From the NCBI GenBank assembly GCA_003116995.1, contig BDSL01000174.1, positions 31,001-95,000 on the forward strand: DNA of 64,000 nt, in the 5' to 3' direction. Positions 48,932-61,200 of the stretch are shown in pieces (positions within the stretch are counted from its first letter, which is position 1; each line of letters starts with the position of its first letter). The notes under the pieces were generated by a model that saw only the letters and a list, made by a program, of their open reading frames with translations, was not told where the DNA came from and made no database searches. Origin of the DNA: Yamagishiella unicocca. Taxonomy: Eukaryota > Chlorophyta > Chlorophyceae > Chlamydomonadales > Volvocaceae. Both the position numbers and the translations under genes were made by a program.

Positions 48932-49417
48932 ATGAGCGCCTTGTAGCTGCCTGCCAGCGCGGGCGCACCAAGCACCCTGCGCATCCCAAAAAAGAGCAAC
49001 AATTCGCACAGGGTTCTGCTCGCCTCGGGCCGTGGCAGCTTTCTGCCATGCTGCTGCAGCAATTCGCCGCAGCCGCAGAGCTTGGGCAATCTCACGCCGA
49101 GCCGGCGTGATGTGCTCCTAGCGCTCCTGCCGTTTCTTGCAACCGATGCGGCCCTCGCTGACGCGGGTGAGTACTGACGGCTCACGTATCCGACAGCGTG
49201 CATGTGGGTCGGGCGGCCGCGCACTTGCAAGGGAATCTTACGAGCCAGCCACAACATCTCCGGTTTAAGGTTCTACGGGGGCTGGTAGCGGTACAATTTG
49301 GACGCTGGCATACACCTGCTCGGGGCCAGCACCCGTTTTCCTCTGGGCACCCTTCGACACATACCGGCCGCTCCCCCTTGAGACGAGGACGAGGGGAAGG
49401 GCTAAGGGCAAGGGGTG

Positions 49418-49490
49418 CAATGTGCCCCTAAACCACAAGGAGAGGCATGTGCCCCGAAACCACAAGGAGAGGCATGTGCCCCGAAACCAC
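49418..49490 (+). repeat. 27-base tandem repeat
   Basis: About 2.6 units of TGTGCCCCGAAACCACAAGG followed by AGAGGCA, inside the first intron of the TPR pseudogene. Confidence 0.8.
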
Positions 49491-50375
49491 AGGCCTGGTG
49501 GGGGGCAATAGTCCCCCTTATTCCAACCCCCCGGCAGGCCCCGTGCCCCTCCCTCGACCCGTCATCGAGCCCAGTAAGGCCCCCGACCAGTCCAAGTACG
49601 ACGCTGCGGTGAGGCTTTCTTGCATCACTTTCAGGACCTCACCTTCGGTTAATTGAAGCCGCGCCTGCCACCTGATGTGGCCCTCCTGAGTCCCCGCCGC
49701 CCTCCTTTCCGCCCTCCTCCCCTTTGCGCTGCTCCGATGTCCCCCGCCCCTGCTCTCCTCCCCCTTCCAGCCCCCGCGCCCGGCCTAGTTTCTGCCCTCC
49801 GTTTCCTGTGCCGAGTAACCGGGTCTTCTCGGCCTCCCTCTCCCCCCCGGCAGGACCCCGACCTCCGCGAGGCCGCCGCGCTGCTGCAGCGCGCCCTGAA
49901 CGCGCCCAACGTGGAGGTGGAGGAGGCCCTGTGGATGCAAGTCATTGATCGCTTCAGCGGCCTGGACAGGCCCTGGGTGCCGGACGTGGTGGGTGGGTGT
50001 GTGGGGGGGGGAAGGTGCGGGAAATGATGGCGGCGGGTCGTGGGCAGCGTAAAATGCGAATACGAGGCGTACAGGGCGAGGTGTGGGTGGTGGTGGGTTG
50101 GGGAGCTCAGTGCGCGGGGAGAGGCTCCTCGCGGTGGCGGGAGGCAGGGGTTGCGGGAGCCAGGAGAGGGGGTTTCGGACGTGGAGGGCCGAGGTGGGTG
50201 GGTACGTCGTGCGTGTGAGGGGGCTTCACGCGGCGGGCAGGGGAGGGGGGTGCGAGCGGGGGCGGCAGGAGAGGGGGGCAGGGGAAGGGGGTGCGAACGC
50301 CGTCCTCCTCCAAATAAGCCTATCTTGCTCCTTGCAAACACACACCACTCGCTTTGGCGGTTTCTTACCTCCTCC

Positions 50376-50399
50376 TCCACCACCACCACCACCACCACC

Positions 50400-50469
<70 letters not shown>

Positions 50470-50735
50470 CTACCACCACCGTTGCCACCACCACCACCGC
50501 CGCCACCACCACCACCACCACCGTTGCCACCACCACCACCGCCGCCACCACCACCACAACAACAACAACAACAACCACTACCACCACCACCACCACCACC
50601 ACCACCGTTGCCACCACCACCACCACCACCGCAACAACAACCACTACCACCACCGTTGCCACCACCACCACCGCCGCCACAACAACCACTACCACCACCG
50701 TTGCCACCACCACCACCGCCGCCATCCCCCCCTTC
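50376..50735 (+). repeat. Compound CCA/CAA trinucleotide microsatellite
   Basis: About 360 bases of ACC and CAA triplets with interspersed CCGTTG and CCGCCG, including an uninterrupted run of some 23 CAA units (50399-50469). It fills the intron before TPR exon 50742-50866. All long ORFs across it (His/Asn, Thr, Pro/Gln or Val rich) are products of the repeat. Confidence 0.95.
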
Positions 50736-50888
50736 CCGCAGGTGGGGCGCGCCTGGGGCAACCGCGGCAACGCCCGCAGCCGCCAGGGCAAGCTGCAGGA
50801 GGCGCTGTCCGACTACAACACAGCCATCACCATCTGCCCCTGGTCGGTGGACCCCGTGCTCAACAGGTGCGGCGCGATGCGGCCAGTG

Positions 50889-53041
50889 TGCGGGAGGCCA
50901 ACGCCGGCGGCGTCGCCACCAGCATCGTGCACTGGGGCAAGGAGATGTCGTACAACAACTACCTTGCAAGCGGCCAGCTCCTCCCTCACACGAAGCTCAC
51001 ACGAAGGTTCGGGTTTCCCTCGAACCTCACACGAAGCTGCAGGAATCGGGTTACTGGGCAGTGCCGACCCGCTCAGTGCCGACCCACGACCTATCCGCTC
51101 AGTGCCGACCCACGACCTTCCTTCCGCGAAGCTGCCAGGACACCCAACACGATCCCTCGGAACCAAACCAAACCGGAACACTCCCTACCACCACCTGCTC
51201 CCTCCCCCCTCCTCCCGTAACCTCCCCCTCCCTCTCCCCTTCCTCCCTCCCCTTCCTCCCTCCCAATCCTCCCTCCCCTTCCTCCCTCCCCTTCCTCCCT
51301 CTCCTCCAAGGACGCTGACGCCGCGTACCAGTGCTGCTCCGACTACGCCGAGCCCAGCTGCGTCATCGTGAAGCACACCAACCCCTGTGGAATTGCCTCG
51401 CGCGGCGACCTGCGGGGGGCCTACCGCCTGGCCGTCCGCGCCGACCCTATCTCGGCCTTCGGCGGCATCGTGGCCTTCAACCGCCCCGTAGACGCCGACC
51501 TGGCCCGAGAGATCCGCGAGTTCAGGTACGGGAGGGGGGGCGTAAAAGAACCGGTAACTCGACCTGGGGAAGTGTAGCGGGTGCAGGTGCAGGGGGGGGA
51601 GGTTGTGAGGAAAGAATCGGGTCTCCCTCACAGCAGCAAACACTGGGAGAAGGGTAGTCGCAGTTCGGAGCGGCATCGCAGTGCAGCTGGCTGAGGGTCG
51701 TGGTTCCGGAGCTGGCGCAGCAGCAGCATCGGGAGCACAGCGACAGGCGCAGCAGCAGCGCAGCAGCCGCCAGAGCAGCGGTGAAAGCAGCGGGCGGTTT
51801 AAGAGGTGTGCTGCCGCAGGGGGGGGGCTTCATGCAGCGCCAACAGGGGTTAGCCGTCAACGGCTACCCCCCGTTGCCGCTGAGCTGCCTCCGGCGGCCA
51901 AGAGTCAAGTCGCCAGCGGGGACCGCGGGGGGTTCGGGCAGAGCCGCGCCTAGCCACTGGCCTGGCGTCCGTCCCCGCCGCCTGGAACTGCCGCCGCGCT
52001 ATCGTCCCAGGCCGCAGCAGCAGCCGCACCCGCCCGGACAGTGACACCTCGCGCTGCCCGCCCCTCTCACCTCTCGAACCCTCCCACCCCTCGTCACTAT
52101 TCGTTCCTGCGCACCGTTTCCTATGTCGTGTAAAACAGGTTGTCCTCGCCACCCCTCGCCGCCGCTCCCTCACCGCCCCTCCTCCCCGCTCCCCTCACCA
52201 CCCCTTGCCGCCGCTGCCCTCGCCACCCCTCACCCCCTCAGGTCCCCCCAGGACAACGAGACCAAGATGTTTTACGAGATCGTCATCGCCCCCGGCTACA
52301 CCCCGGAGGGGCTGGAGGTGCTCAAGGGCAAGTCTAAGAACCTGCGGATCCTGGAGGCCAAGACGCGCTCCCCCTCGGGGCTGTCGCTGCGCCAGGTGGC
52401 GGGCGGCTGGCTGTGGCAGGACGCCGACTCGCTGGCGCCCGAGGGCATCACCTTCACATGCGTCTCGCAGGCGCAGCCAACCGAGCAGCAGCTGGAGGAC
52501 CTCAAGTTCGCATGGAGGTGGGGGGGAGGGGGCGTGGTGGTGGGGGGGTTACAGAAGAGAACCGGTGTGGTGGGGGGGGGGTACAGAAGAGAACCGGCGT
52601 GGTGGGGGGGCGTGGTAGGGGGAAGGAGGTGTCGAAAGGGGGGGAGCGGGGGCGGCGGTGGGGGCGGTTCGCTTGATTCGGCGCGTAGGAGTGGACCTTT
52701 GCTGCCAGTCAAGCACGCTCGGATTGTTTTTGACAAGGGTAGTCCGCCCTATCGTGCCATCCACACGACCTGGGACACACGCGCTAACCCTGCTGTACCT
52801 TCCATCAGCGCCAACTAAGTGTATTCCCCCCCGTCCCGTCCCCTCCCCCCCGTCCCGTCCCCTCCCCCCCCTCCCCCCCTCCCCCCCCTCCCGTCCCCTC
52901 CCCCCCAGGGCCGTCAAGCACGTCAAGTCCAACGCCGTCACCATCGCCAAGGACGGCCGGCTGCTGGGCATGGGCTCGGGCCAGCCCAACCGGGCCAACT
53001 CGGTGCGCATCGCAATCGAGAAGGCCGCGGGCGAGGTGCAG
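50889..53041 (+). pseudogene. Broken duplicate of purH exons 8-11
   Basis: Direct duplicate of 17878-20146. Contents: the 3' two thirds of exon 8 (50889-50963), exon 9 (51311-51525), exon 10 (52242-52517) and exon 11 (52909-53041). Exons 9-11 keep exactly the original lengths, splice sites and frame, with only a few codon changes (for example LREAYRL to LRGAYRL). Exon 8 has lost its donor because about 220 bases were deleted straight after AACAACTACCT. Exons 1-7 are absent and exon 12 was removed by a deletion ending at 53160. Without the cyclohydrolase half and the C-terminal HPGG segment it cannot encode a working enzyme. It may be transcribed as a TPR-purH chimera. Confidence 0.88.
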
Positions 53042-53160
53042 GTGCGGAGCGGGACCGCGGGCGAGAGGGGGGAGAGAGGGAGACGGCCTGGGGCCGCCGG
53101 GGCTGGGGGGGGTTACAACAAAAGAACCGATAACGCGACTGGGGGAATGTAGCGGGTGCA

Positions 53161-54399
53161 TCAGGAGCTGCGGCAGCAGGGCGGGGCCTTGTTTGCCGCG
53201 TTGTCGGTTAGTACGGTAATGGTGACGCGCTGTGATGCGTTTTTTAGGTAGTCCAGGGGGGGTTCAAGACGGGTTCGAGCAGCTTGCGGGCGTGGGGCTG
53301 TGGTTTAGACAGGGACTGGGATGGAGAGCGAGCGTCACCTCCATTCCTCCGTGCCCGCGTGATCGTTCGTCTTAGTCAGCGATCCAGGGAGGGGAAGGCG
53401 AGGGGACGCGGATGTGCACGCCCAGTGGGGTGTAGGCTGCTGCGGATGCCTGTGTCCAGAGGGACCAGGGAGGCATCAGGGAGGCTCCAGGGATGGAGGG
53501 GTTATCGCGTGGAGTGCGAAGATAAAGCCCCATTCGCCCCGCACATTATGAGCAGGTCGTGGCTCGGAAGGCACGAGCGAGGCTGTAGGTGCCCCATGTG
53601 CTGCAATTCGTTTGCAAGCACCGCTGGAGGATGTGGTGTTGGTACTGCTGTGGCCGGCTGCTGTAGGCGGCGGCTGCCCGCTGGAACGCGCTGGTCGGTT
53701 GTGGTTGTCGGTTTCTTGGGGGTCGTTGCTCCATCTCGCTCCGTTGGCCCTCGGCGGCGGCGTCCAAAGACGGTGGAGGCTGCTTGGAGGGCTGTGTGTG
53801 TGCGTGCGTGTGTGTGCGCCGAGGGCGCTGTGGCGCTGAAGGTTGTGAGATGCGATGCCCTGTAACCAACTTCCAGTGATGCAACCAGCTTCTGCACATA
53901 CTAGGACGACGCTCTGCACCGTACTACAGCAGCCATGTGCTGCGGCACGTGCTGCGCCCGTCACGGCCCGCTTCGAAACGTGTGCAGAGAGGCTCCCAAC
54001 GACGGTAATATAAATAGCTGAAAAGGTTGTGCAGCAAGGTCACCTTAAAAAACGTCCGGCCTTGGAAAGGGCGTGAACGCAGTAATTCGGGGATGAGTTT
54101 AGGGCGTATGCGATGCAGTGCCTTTAATCGTGACATCAGAAAGGGTTTGGGATTCTGCGACGAGCATGTACCGTCATGTGTCATGACGGAGCAGCCGGAG
54201 TGGCCCTGAGTGGCCAAGTAGCTACCCTGGTGTACAGTTTCATGTGGTCGCGACCATCTTCAGCGGGGTCTTAAGCTGGGTTCTTGTGCATTCTCTCAAC
54301 AAGCCCTCTCAAGATGTGGCTTGGAAAATTGATTAAGATAAGCTCAAGAGTGCCTCAAGACCGGCCGTTCCCGGAGTGTCGCGGACTTCGTCTATGGCC
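53161..54399. other. Duplicate of the region downstream of purH, no gene recognised
   Basis: Matches 21330-22549 with small indels, including the GT-rich microsatellite (53793-53815). About 80 bases at 54233-54350 have no counterpart in the source copy. No coding sequence is recognised. Confidence 0.5.
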
Positions 54400-54720
54400 G
54401 AAGCCATCTCGCCCAGGCTCCGGCGCAGACAGCGCCAGCGGACCTGCCCAGATCGGGGTTGGTACTTGCTTGCGTCCTCGGGAATGTGCGCATGGGCAAG
54501 TTTTAGGTCGAGCTGCCCCACGGCTTAACTTGGAATCAAGCACAACCAAGTCAGGCCGTGATTGTTCTCTCCTTTGTGCGCATCTGAGGACAGTAGGATA
54601 TCCGCACGTGATGTAATAATGTTGCATGCCACCAGCGTCGCATTGCAGGAGTCCAGCGCGTCCATCAGGTCCATCTGGTTCTGTCTCAAGGCTGGATAAT
54701 TCATCGCCATTCAATGAGAT
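54400..54720 (-). pseudogene. Relic of the U-box/MIB ligase gene, exons 2-3 (copy E)
   Basis: Duplicate of the relic at 22550-22900. Minus-strand exon 2 keeps DALDSCNATLVACNIITSRA, closer to intact copies (AALDSCVTTMVACNNITSPA) than the source relic, and exon 3 keeps LRRSLGEMASAID. The exon-1 stretch and all exons from 4 onward are missing. It stands head-to-head with intact gene C, echoing the A/B arrangement. Confidence 0.62.
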
Positions 54721-54879
54721 TGCTTCGGAAACCAGCTCCGCCTGCATCTTGCCCGCCTGAGGCTCATTAACATACAATTTTCCGATTGTTGGAATTGGCC
54801 CTCTACTTCGTCGAATACCAATGATACCAGCATCATGCAACATGCATGTCAATTTCATGACAACGCAATGTGTCACGCA

Positions 54880-55281
54880 GCGCTGGTTGATAGGGCGGCG
54901 GCATTACAGGCGTTGCTTAATTAGAACGCTACGTACGGGCTGTACAACCCTCAGAGCTTGCCTCGGCATGAAGGCAGGCCAGTGTTCAGCCAATTTAAAT
55001 CTTTATACTGTCACCTGCGGGCGATGGCGCTTTACTCGCCGTTTACTAACCCTACCTGCTGCGTCGTGCCGACGTGCTGAAGGTGCAATAGGAACATTAG
55101 CCAGGTCAAGGCCGCGGGTCCTTGCCTAAACGCCAGAAATACACCGTGTTCGAAGACGGCATATGCCATGCTTAGCGGTAGTTTAGGCTCCGTGCGCCAG
55201 TGGCTTGTATGCGTGCAGAAGACGCTTCCAGAGATGCATCTATGAAACCGCCAAGCTGTATATACAGCGAATATCTTAGGT
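54880..55281 (+). promoter_or_regulatory. Upstream region of ligase copy C
   Basis: Bases 55070-55260 align with the promoter flanks of A and B (AAGACGGCATATGCCATGC, GCGGTAGTTTAGGCTCC, AGATGCATCTATGAA). Bases 54880-55060 match 38400-38570, but reversed relative to the gene. Non-coding conservation across three copies suggests retained regulatory sequence or simply recent duplication. Confidence 0.55.
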
Positions 55282-58200
55282 ATGGGATCCCATCAGGGGC
55301 TCGAGGACCAGCTGGCCTTCGCCTCGATGTCTGCGCACCGCGTCTTGTCACGCGCCAATGCTGTGGCCTTGACCAAGCCTGACGCTAGCCTAATAAGAGG
55401 TCTCATGGCATCTGTTATAATATGCCTTATGTCAATTGAGGAAGATCTGGTGCCCCAGAAGGACATCCAGGTACGTGAGGGTTGAACACACGCAGATCAA
55501 CGCGCCGAAATGTATGTTTTCATTCTCTTATGGCTTCCCTTGCGTAAATCAGGACCTGGCGGATGCGCTGGACTCCTGCGTCGCGTCGCTGGTGGCGTGT
55601 GTAAAAATCGTATCACCCGCAGGATGTCTGCTGTTTTCAGGTGCGATAACAAGTCCAGGCCTAAAGCTGCAAAAGGATGTTCTAGGCATCGGCTGCGGGC
55701 GCCTCACGCGGAGGGTTCTAAACCGCCCATCTGTGGCTAGATGCCGAGCAACAAGCGACGAACGCCAATTCATTGTTGCAGGTCCGCTGGCTCGCCGTCT
55801 ACGCCAGAAACTGGGCGGTGTGGCTTCGGCATTAGACTCGCTCTGCGCGACAGTGAACTCCCTGTGCGGCAGCGACCTGGGCACCCCTGCTGGTTTGCGT
55901 CACGCGGAGCTGCAAGTCCTCGACCAGCGTGTGGCGCGCGCGGAGGCGCTTAAGCAGCAGCTAGCAGCGGTGGAGCACTCCGACGGCGGCTCAGCGGCCG
56001 CCTGCGTGCGACGAGCCCTGCAAGGAGAAGGCGTGCCAGAGGCGGAGCTCAGCAACCCCCAGGTGCTTGTTGCAACTCGCGGGATGGAACTGCGGCCACA
56101 CCTTCGTCCTGGGTTGTAGTACAAAGGAAGACGCGTACGCTAAAAACGCAGAAGCGCATTGGGTTGGTAGTTACAAGGACATAATGCTTACGTTCGAGGT
56201 GAAGGTGCAAGCCTGTGCAAGCGAGCAGGGGCTGCTCAGGGCTGCTCGCAGTTTCTCAGCCTGTTAGGCTTGCTTAGTCACTGGTTTAACCCTAACCCAT
56301 ATAGCCGTTTGGTAGGGGAATATCTGTCAAACGTTCGACAACTTCAGGCCCGTGTGTGCAGTGCACTGGGTCACGTATGCAGTTGGTCGTGGGGCGCACA
56401 GGTGCTTCTGCGCCGCGATCCAGCTATACACGCCCTACACACAAAACGGCAGTAAAAAGGCGGCATCGCCGTACGTGAATTAGCGGCGGTGCCGATGTGC
56501 TGTGAGGTGGTGGCACAGATACGTACTGAAGATTGTACCTTCATTGTCAGCCACCCCGACGGGGGCTATTACCCCCACCTCCGCCCCGAGCGACTATCGA
56601 TATCGCCTGTGATCATCGCAGTCGCAGGCCAAGCTTGCTGACGACCTGTTCGAGCTGGGTCACGAAGCGGAGCAGTGGCTCAGCAGCGAGGAGCTGGAGT
56701 TGGTCACTAGAGTCGCAAGCGCTCTGCTGTACACCGAACCAGACAACACAGCCCGCGGCAGCATCGCGGCAGCGAGCGATGGCGGCTCGGCGTCATCGAC
56801 TGCGGCTGCCCCTAGCCCGGCCGTTGCGGCTCGCCTGGTGGTGCAGCGGTCCTTCTTGTGCCCCATCACGCAGTCGCTCATGCGGGACCCTGTAACCACG
56901 GAGTCAGGCCACACGTACGAACGGTCCGCGATCGAGGGGTGGCTGCGGACAAGTGACAAGGACCCAAACACAGGTACGCGCTGCTCCCAACTTGACGTCA
57001 GTCGAACAGTGTGGCTCGGGCCCAAAAGTTACTATTAGTAAAGTGTTATGATACCGGTTTGCTTGAGGTCGTGCTCTGTTCCTGCTGTATAAACCCGATG
57101 GGCTGCGTGCTGCTGCGTGCTGCTGCGTGCTGCTGCGTGCTGCTTTGGGGCGGATTAGGGGTTACGTGTGCTGCGGGCGGTTGCGAGGCAAATCGACGAC
57201 GCGACGATCCTTTCCGAGCAATAAGGGATGACGCCATGGAACTCCCCATACATAGTGAAACGCGCATTGCGCGACATCAACCTGATGCTTTGCGGCCTCC
57301 CGTTCGCCACCGTTCGCGGGCGTGTCGCCACAGGCCAGCAGCTGGTCTCCAAGGCCCTCACCCCGAACTGGGCAGTCAAGGGCGCCATTGACGAGTGGCT
57401 GGCTGCAGCCGGCACAAATCGCGACGATTACGAAAAATTAACCGAGAATGGCGATGTAACGGTGCGCAAACAATGTTTGTTCATTTCGTTTCCTGCAGGT
57501 TTCTCATTTCCTGTATTTGATGTCGTTCCGCTCACGACTTGCAATCGGCCGCCGTACGACCTTCCTTCATACTCGAGTACTTCCATTCGTTCCTGCCCAT
57601 GGGTGCAACAGCATGGCTGCCGTATCCTGCAGCCAATCGAGTGTATCTCCTCACCCACGAAGCTGGTCGCTGCCCCTTCATCTGCCTCCTACTACTGCCT
57701 GCTCATCTGCCAGGTGCCTGTCGGCGGAAATGGGTCCGGCAGCAGTCCGCCGCGCGGCGGGGCAGCAGCTGGTCCCGGAGGCAGCAGCGGCTCTAGCCCC
57801 TCTCCGACCGCTGCGACTGTGACTGCGACTGCGGCTGTGACTGTGACTGTGACTACTGCTGCGGGCTCCGAGGCCCCCGCCTACAGCACCTTCGGCGGCA
57901 TCCAGGAGTGGGGGCAGGTCACGGATGCGGATGTGGCGGCAAAGGAGTACCTGAGGGGCAAAGGGATCAGCCCAGCGGTGGTGCAGGCCCTTGTGGAAGT
58001 GACGGGTAGGTGGGTGACTAAGAAACGTCCGCCCGGGGGCCGGCCGGGAGTTGTCGGTGCATTGTCGGCCGCCGTTGAATCGATGCAACATGGTCATGCC
58101 GTACGGAGTGCGGTCGTGGGAGTTAAATGAGAAATACTTGAGAGAGGGCTAGGTCCGCAAACGCGAGGCAACGGGTGCAGCGGTTCACATCGGATCCTCC

Positions 58201-61200
58201 AGGACTCTGCGCTCCCTTGCTAGCGGTTCGGCGGCAGCAGTTGATATAAGGCCTCAAGAATAACGTCCGCTGCAATAGGCTATAGCCAGATGGTGTTGGC
58301 GTGTCCTTCCGCCCCTCCTGCAGGCGCCATCTCCATGCCCGACTTGCTGCGGGGCGTCTTGGGCGAGGCGCACGTTGACCTCCTGCAGCTCAGGCCGGCC
58401 GACCACGAACTGCTGCTCCTGGCGCTTCGGTCGGCTAAGGAGTCGCTGGAGGCAAGGGGGGGTGGGGGTGGCGGGAGAATTTGACGGACCCGGATCGATC
58501 CATGCATGGATGAGAAGTCGAAGTCGCGCCTCTTACCTTTCTGCTGCACCGCCCTGCTGGATGGCTACACTAGAAGCTCAGATGGCCCGATATCCATTGA
58601 AGCAAGGCTCACCCCACAGCCTCCGATCCGCGTACCCAGCTGCTGCTCCTCCCGCCTCGCCTCCGCTCGCCGCCCCGTGCTTCATCCGCCCCCTTCACGC
58701 GCATACAGCCCCGGCTGATGAGCTACGTGACGGTGGCGCCTGGCTACGCCAGCAACAGCGTGCAGAACACGGAAGGGGGCGGCCCTCTGTGCTCCGGCAG
58801 CTACGGTGTGGTCATCATGGACGACCGCACCGGCGAAAAGCCACTGCTAGTAAGAAATGTGTAAATGAGCGGCTGGGCGCGCTAGCCCGCCCTCGGGTAG
58901 CTAGGGGCGAAGGTGCGAACGACACGATGGAGATGGAGCTACATACTGACACTTGCCGGTGCTATGTCCCAGATGAAGCCTACCTGTTGTACATTCAACT
59001 TGCCCTTTATGGCGCTGGGTGGCTTTTGACAGTTTTTATAGTTCGGCGGCCTCCCTTATTTTGTGGGCTGTCTACGTGCGTGAGCGGTGGCCGATAGCGA
59101 GGCGCAGGAGGGCGCCTTCTTCCCACGACCTCCAAACCGCCGCAGCAACGCACGACAGGTGCTGCGAAACCCAGGCGGCTGCTCACAATCGCATTGCACG
59201 TATGTGCCCGCAGGTGCGGTCGCTGCAGGAGCCCTACAATACCTGGTGGTACTCCCGAGACGCCCTCATGGCAGCCCCCCTGGAGTCTGCGCCAGCGGAG
59301 TTGCTGGTGATCCTGGCGGGATGGGGCGAGCACGCGGGAGCGCCCGTCACGCCCTTCACTTCCAGGCGCGGGATGATCGTGCGGCGAGGGCACGACTGGC
59401 TCGACAGCGACGACGTGAATGGGCAGGACGGCGAGGTGATGAGGGCGTGTGGGCCTGGGTGGAGGGCCGGGGATGACGACTTCTAGCGGGCGAAGGGTGG
59501 CGCACGCCGGCCCTCGTTAGTTACTGGTGTGCGGGTTTACGCCGCAGGAAGGTTACGGTACTGACGTTGGGAGGGCCTGCAGCAACTCAGTTTGCACGCG
59601 GGTTTACTTGCAAGGCAAGTAGGCCTTATGTTAGTTACGTCGGCACGCTGAACCTACCGCCGTACCGTGGATCAATCATCCAGGTAGCGCCACTGGTGAC
59701 GTTCGTAGCATCACAACCACCCTTCGAACTACATGTTTGAGATGGTGTTCTGGTCTCCCTTGTTAACATGAAAACCATGGGGACGGTCGTTTGTGTGACC
59801 GCCGCAGGTTGGGGTGCTGGCCGAGTCCACCATGGGCCTTCGATGGCTGGTGTATTGGGCCAAAGGCGGACAGGGCACCTACCACACTGGGGCGGACAAC
59901 AAGTTCGAGCTGGGGCACCTTAAGGTGCACGCGTTGAGTGGGGCGCCAGTGGTGGACGAAGATGAGATGACCCCTGGGTCCGCCGTCGTGCATAGCCTGT
60001 GTAGGCCATCTCAACAGCGTGATGATGACGGCAGCCAGGTCCTCGGAAGCGTGCAGGTGGATACGAAATCGAGTGAGTCTCGGATGCGGGCGCTGCGGAT
60101 CCTTCCTGCTGCCACACGCACGAATGATGAGTAACTGTTACGTACCTGCCTCGTGCCGCCTCGTGCAAAGCGGTTAAATAGCATGGTTCGGTAATGCAGG
60201 CGTACATGCTTGATGCACAGCCATCGTTGTCGATAGACGTGATATATATGTATATATCGCTAGGCATAATACGCATACATACACACAGTGGTCTCAAAAG
60301 GATGCGTCCTTAGTCGCTGCTATCTGTATGGGAGACCTCTCATTCGTTTCTTTGTTGAGTGGCTGCTGGCCCGGGGCGCGCCGGCCATCCACATCAGCCA
60401 AAGACGCAAATAGAGACGTCCCATGTGCAGAGCGCATCACGACGTCATCTCAAGCAGCGGCGAGCCCTTCATAAAAAAACAACAACAATTACTGGGATCA
60501 CATGCGCTGAAGCTGCTGCTACTTCCTCCTGCTTTACGCATTGGGCGTATCGATCGTTTCAGGCGTCGTCCGTGCACTATGGCCCGACCACACGGTTACC
60601 ACATTCAGCGCTTTGACGGGGAATGACTTCACCCTCAACTACTGCGCGCGCCCCGGAGAGCCCGTCACCGTCTTCAACGCTCAGGCGGGGCTCAAGGTGG
60701 TTCGCGGCAGGGACTGGAAGTGGGCTTCGCAGGACGGGGACGGCAGCGTGGGCATGCTGGTGCGACCCAACGAATGCGCGGATGAAGGCATATGGTGGCA
60801 GGTGGACTGGCCCGCAGCCGCCGAAGGCAGCTACCAATACCGGGTGGGCCGGACCCCCTCCGGCACGTGGTGCGATCTGCAGGTGGGTCGGACGAGCGAA
60901 CGGCTGGGGACCATGTGTTGGGAGACAGCAGGATGATCAGTCAGCGTTGCTTCTGGTGGTCAGGCATGGCTTGGAGGAGATCAATACTGACTATTGGGTA
61001 CGCTAATTCGTGCAAGGGAAAGTCCGCCCAGGTAGGTCCGCGTTGGCGGGAAACGAACCGGAAGGCCCCGCCCCAAAACATGTGCCAAGTACTGCGTACT
61101 GGCTAGCTAGTGATCATATTATCACAAACTCGTCCGGCCAGTAAATGTTCCGCGCGCAGTTGCTCAGGTTGGGGCCTTGACAGATCGGCGCTGCCGTATA

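Larger units (their letters stand above)
48932..50866 (+). pseudogene. 5' part of a thylakoid-lumen-type TPR protein gene, truncated
   Basis: Exons: about 48932-49166, 49538-49608, 49854-49988, 50742-50866, all in matching phase. Exon 1 encodes a bipartite transit peptide: a Ser/Arg-rich stretch, then the twin-arginine signal SRRDVLLALLPFLATDAALA, which predicts Tat export into the thylakoid lumen. Exon 3 encodes DPDLREAAALLQRALNAP and DRFSGLDRPWVPDV. Exon 4 encodes a TPR unit, GRAWGNRGNARSRQGKLQEA and ALSDYNTAITICPWSVDPVL, as in plant plastid TPR proteins of this type. Two faults stand out. The only in-frame ATG (48932) is followed by TAG at codon 5 (48944-48946). After the donor at 50866 the gene runs into a purH fragment, so further TPR repeats are missing. 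If an upstream exon splices to an acceptor at 48946 or 48957 the stop would be bypassed, but no good pyrimidine tract is seen. Confidence 0.7.
50889..54790 (+). repeat. Segmental duplication, second copy
   Basis: Partner of 17878-22925. The left breakpoint lies in sequence directly after the TPR exon-4 donor (50867-50888), joining two unrelated genes in the same orientation. The right limit is near 54790, about 270 bases before the promoter homology of ligase copy C begins. Confidence 0.82.

Noticed and set aside
49649..50791. 380-codon minus-strand ORF (Val-rich) and plus-strand His/Asn, Thr and Pro/Gln ORFs
   Set aside because: They are translations of the CCA/CAA microsatellite and surrounding intron, with different homopolymers in each frame and no conserved segment outside the TPR exon.
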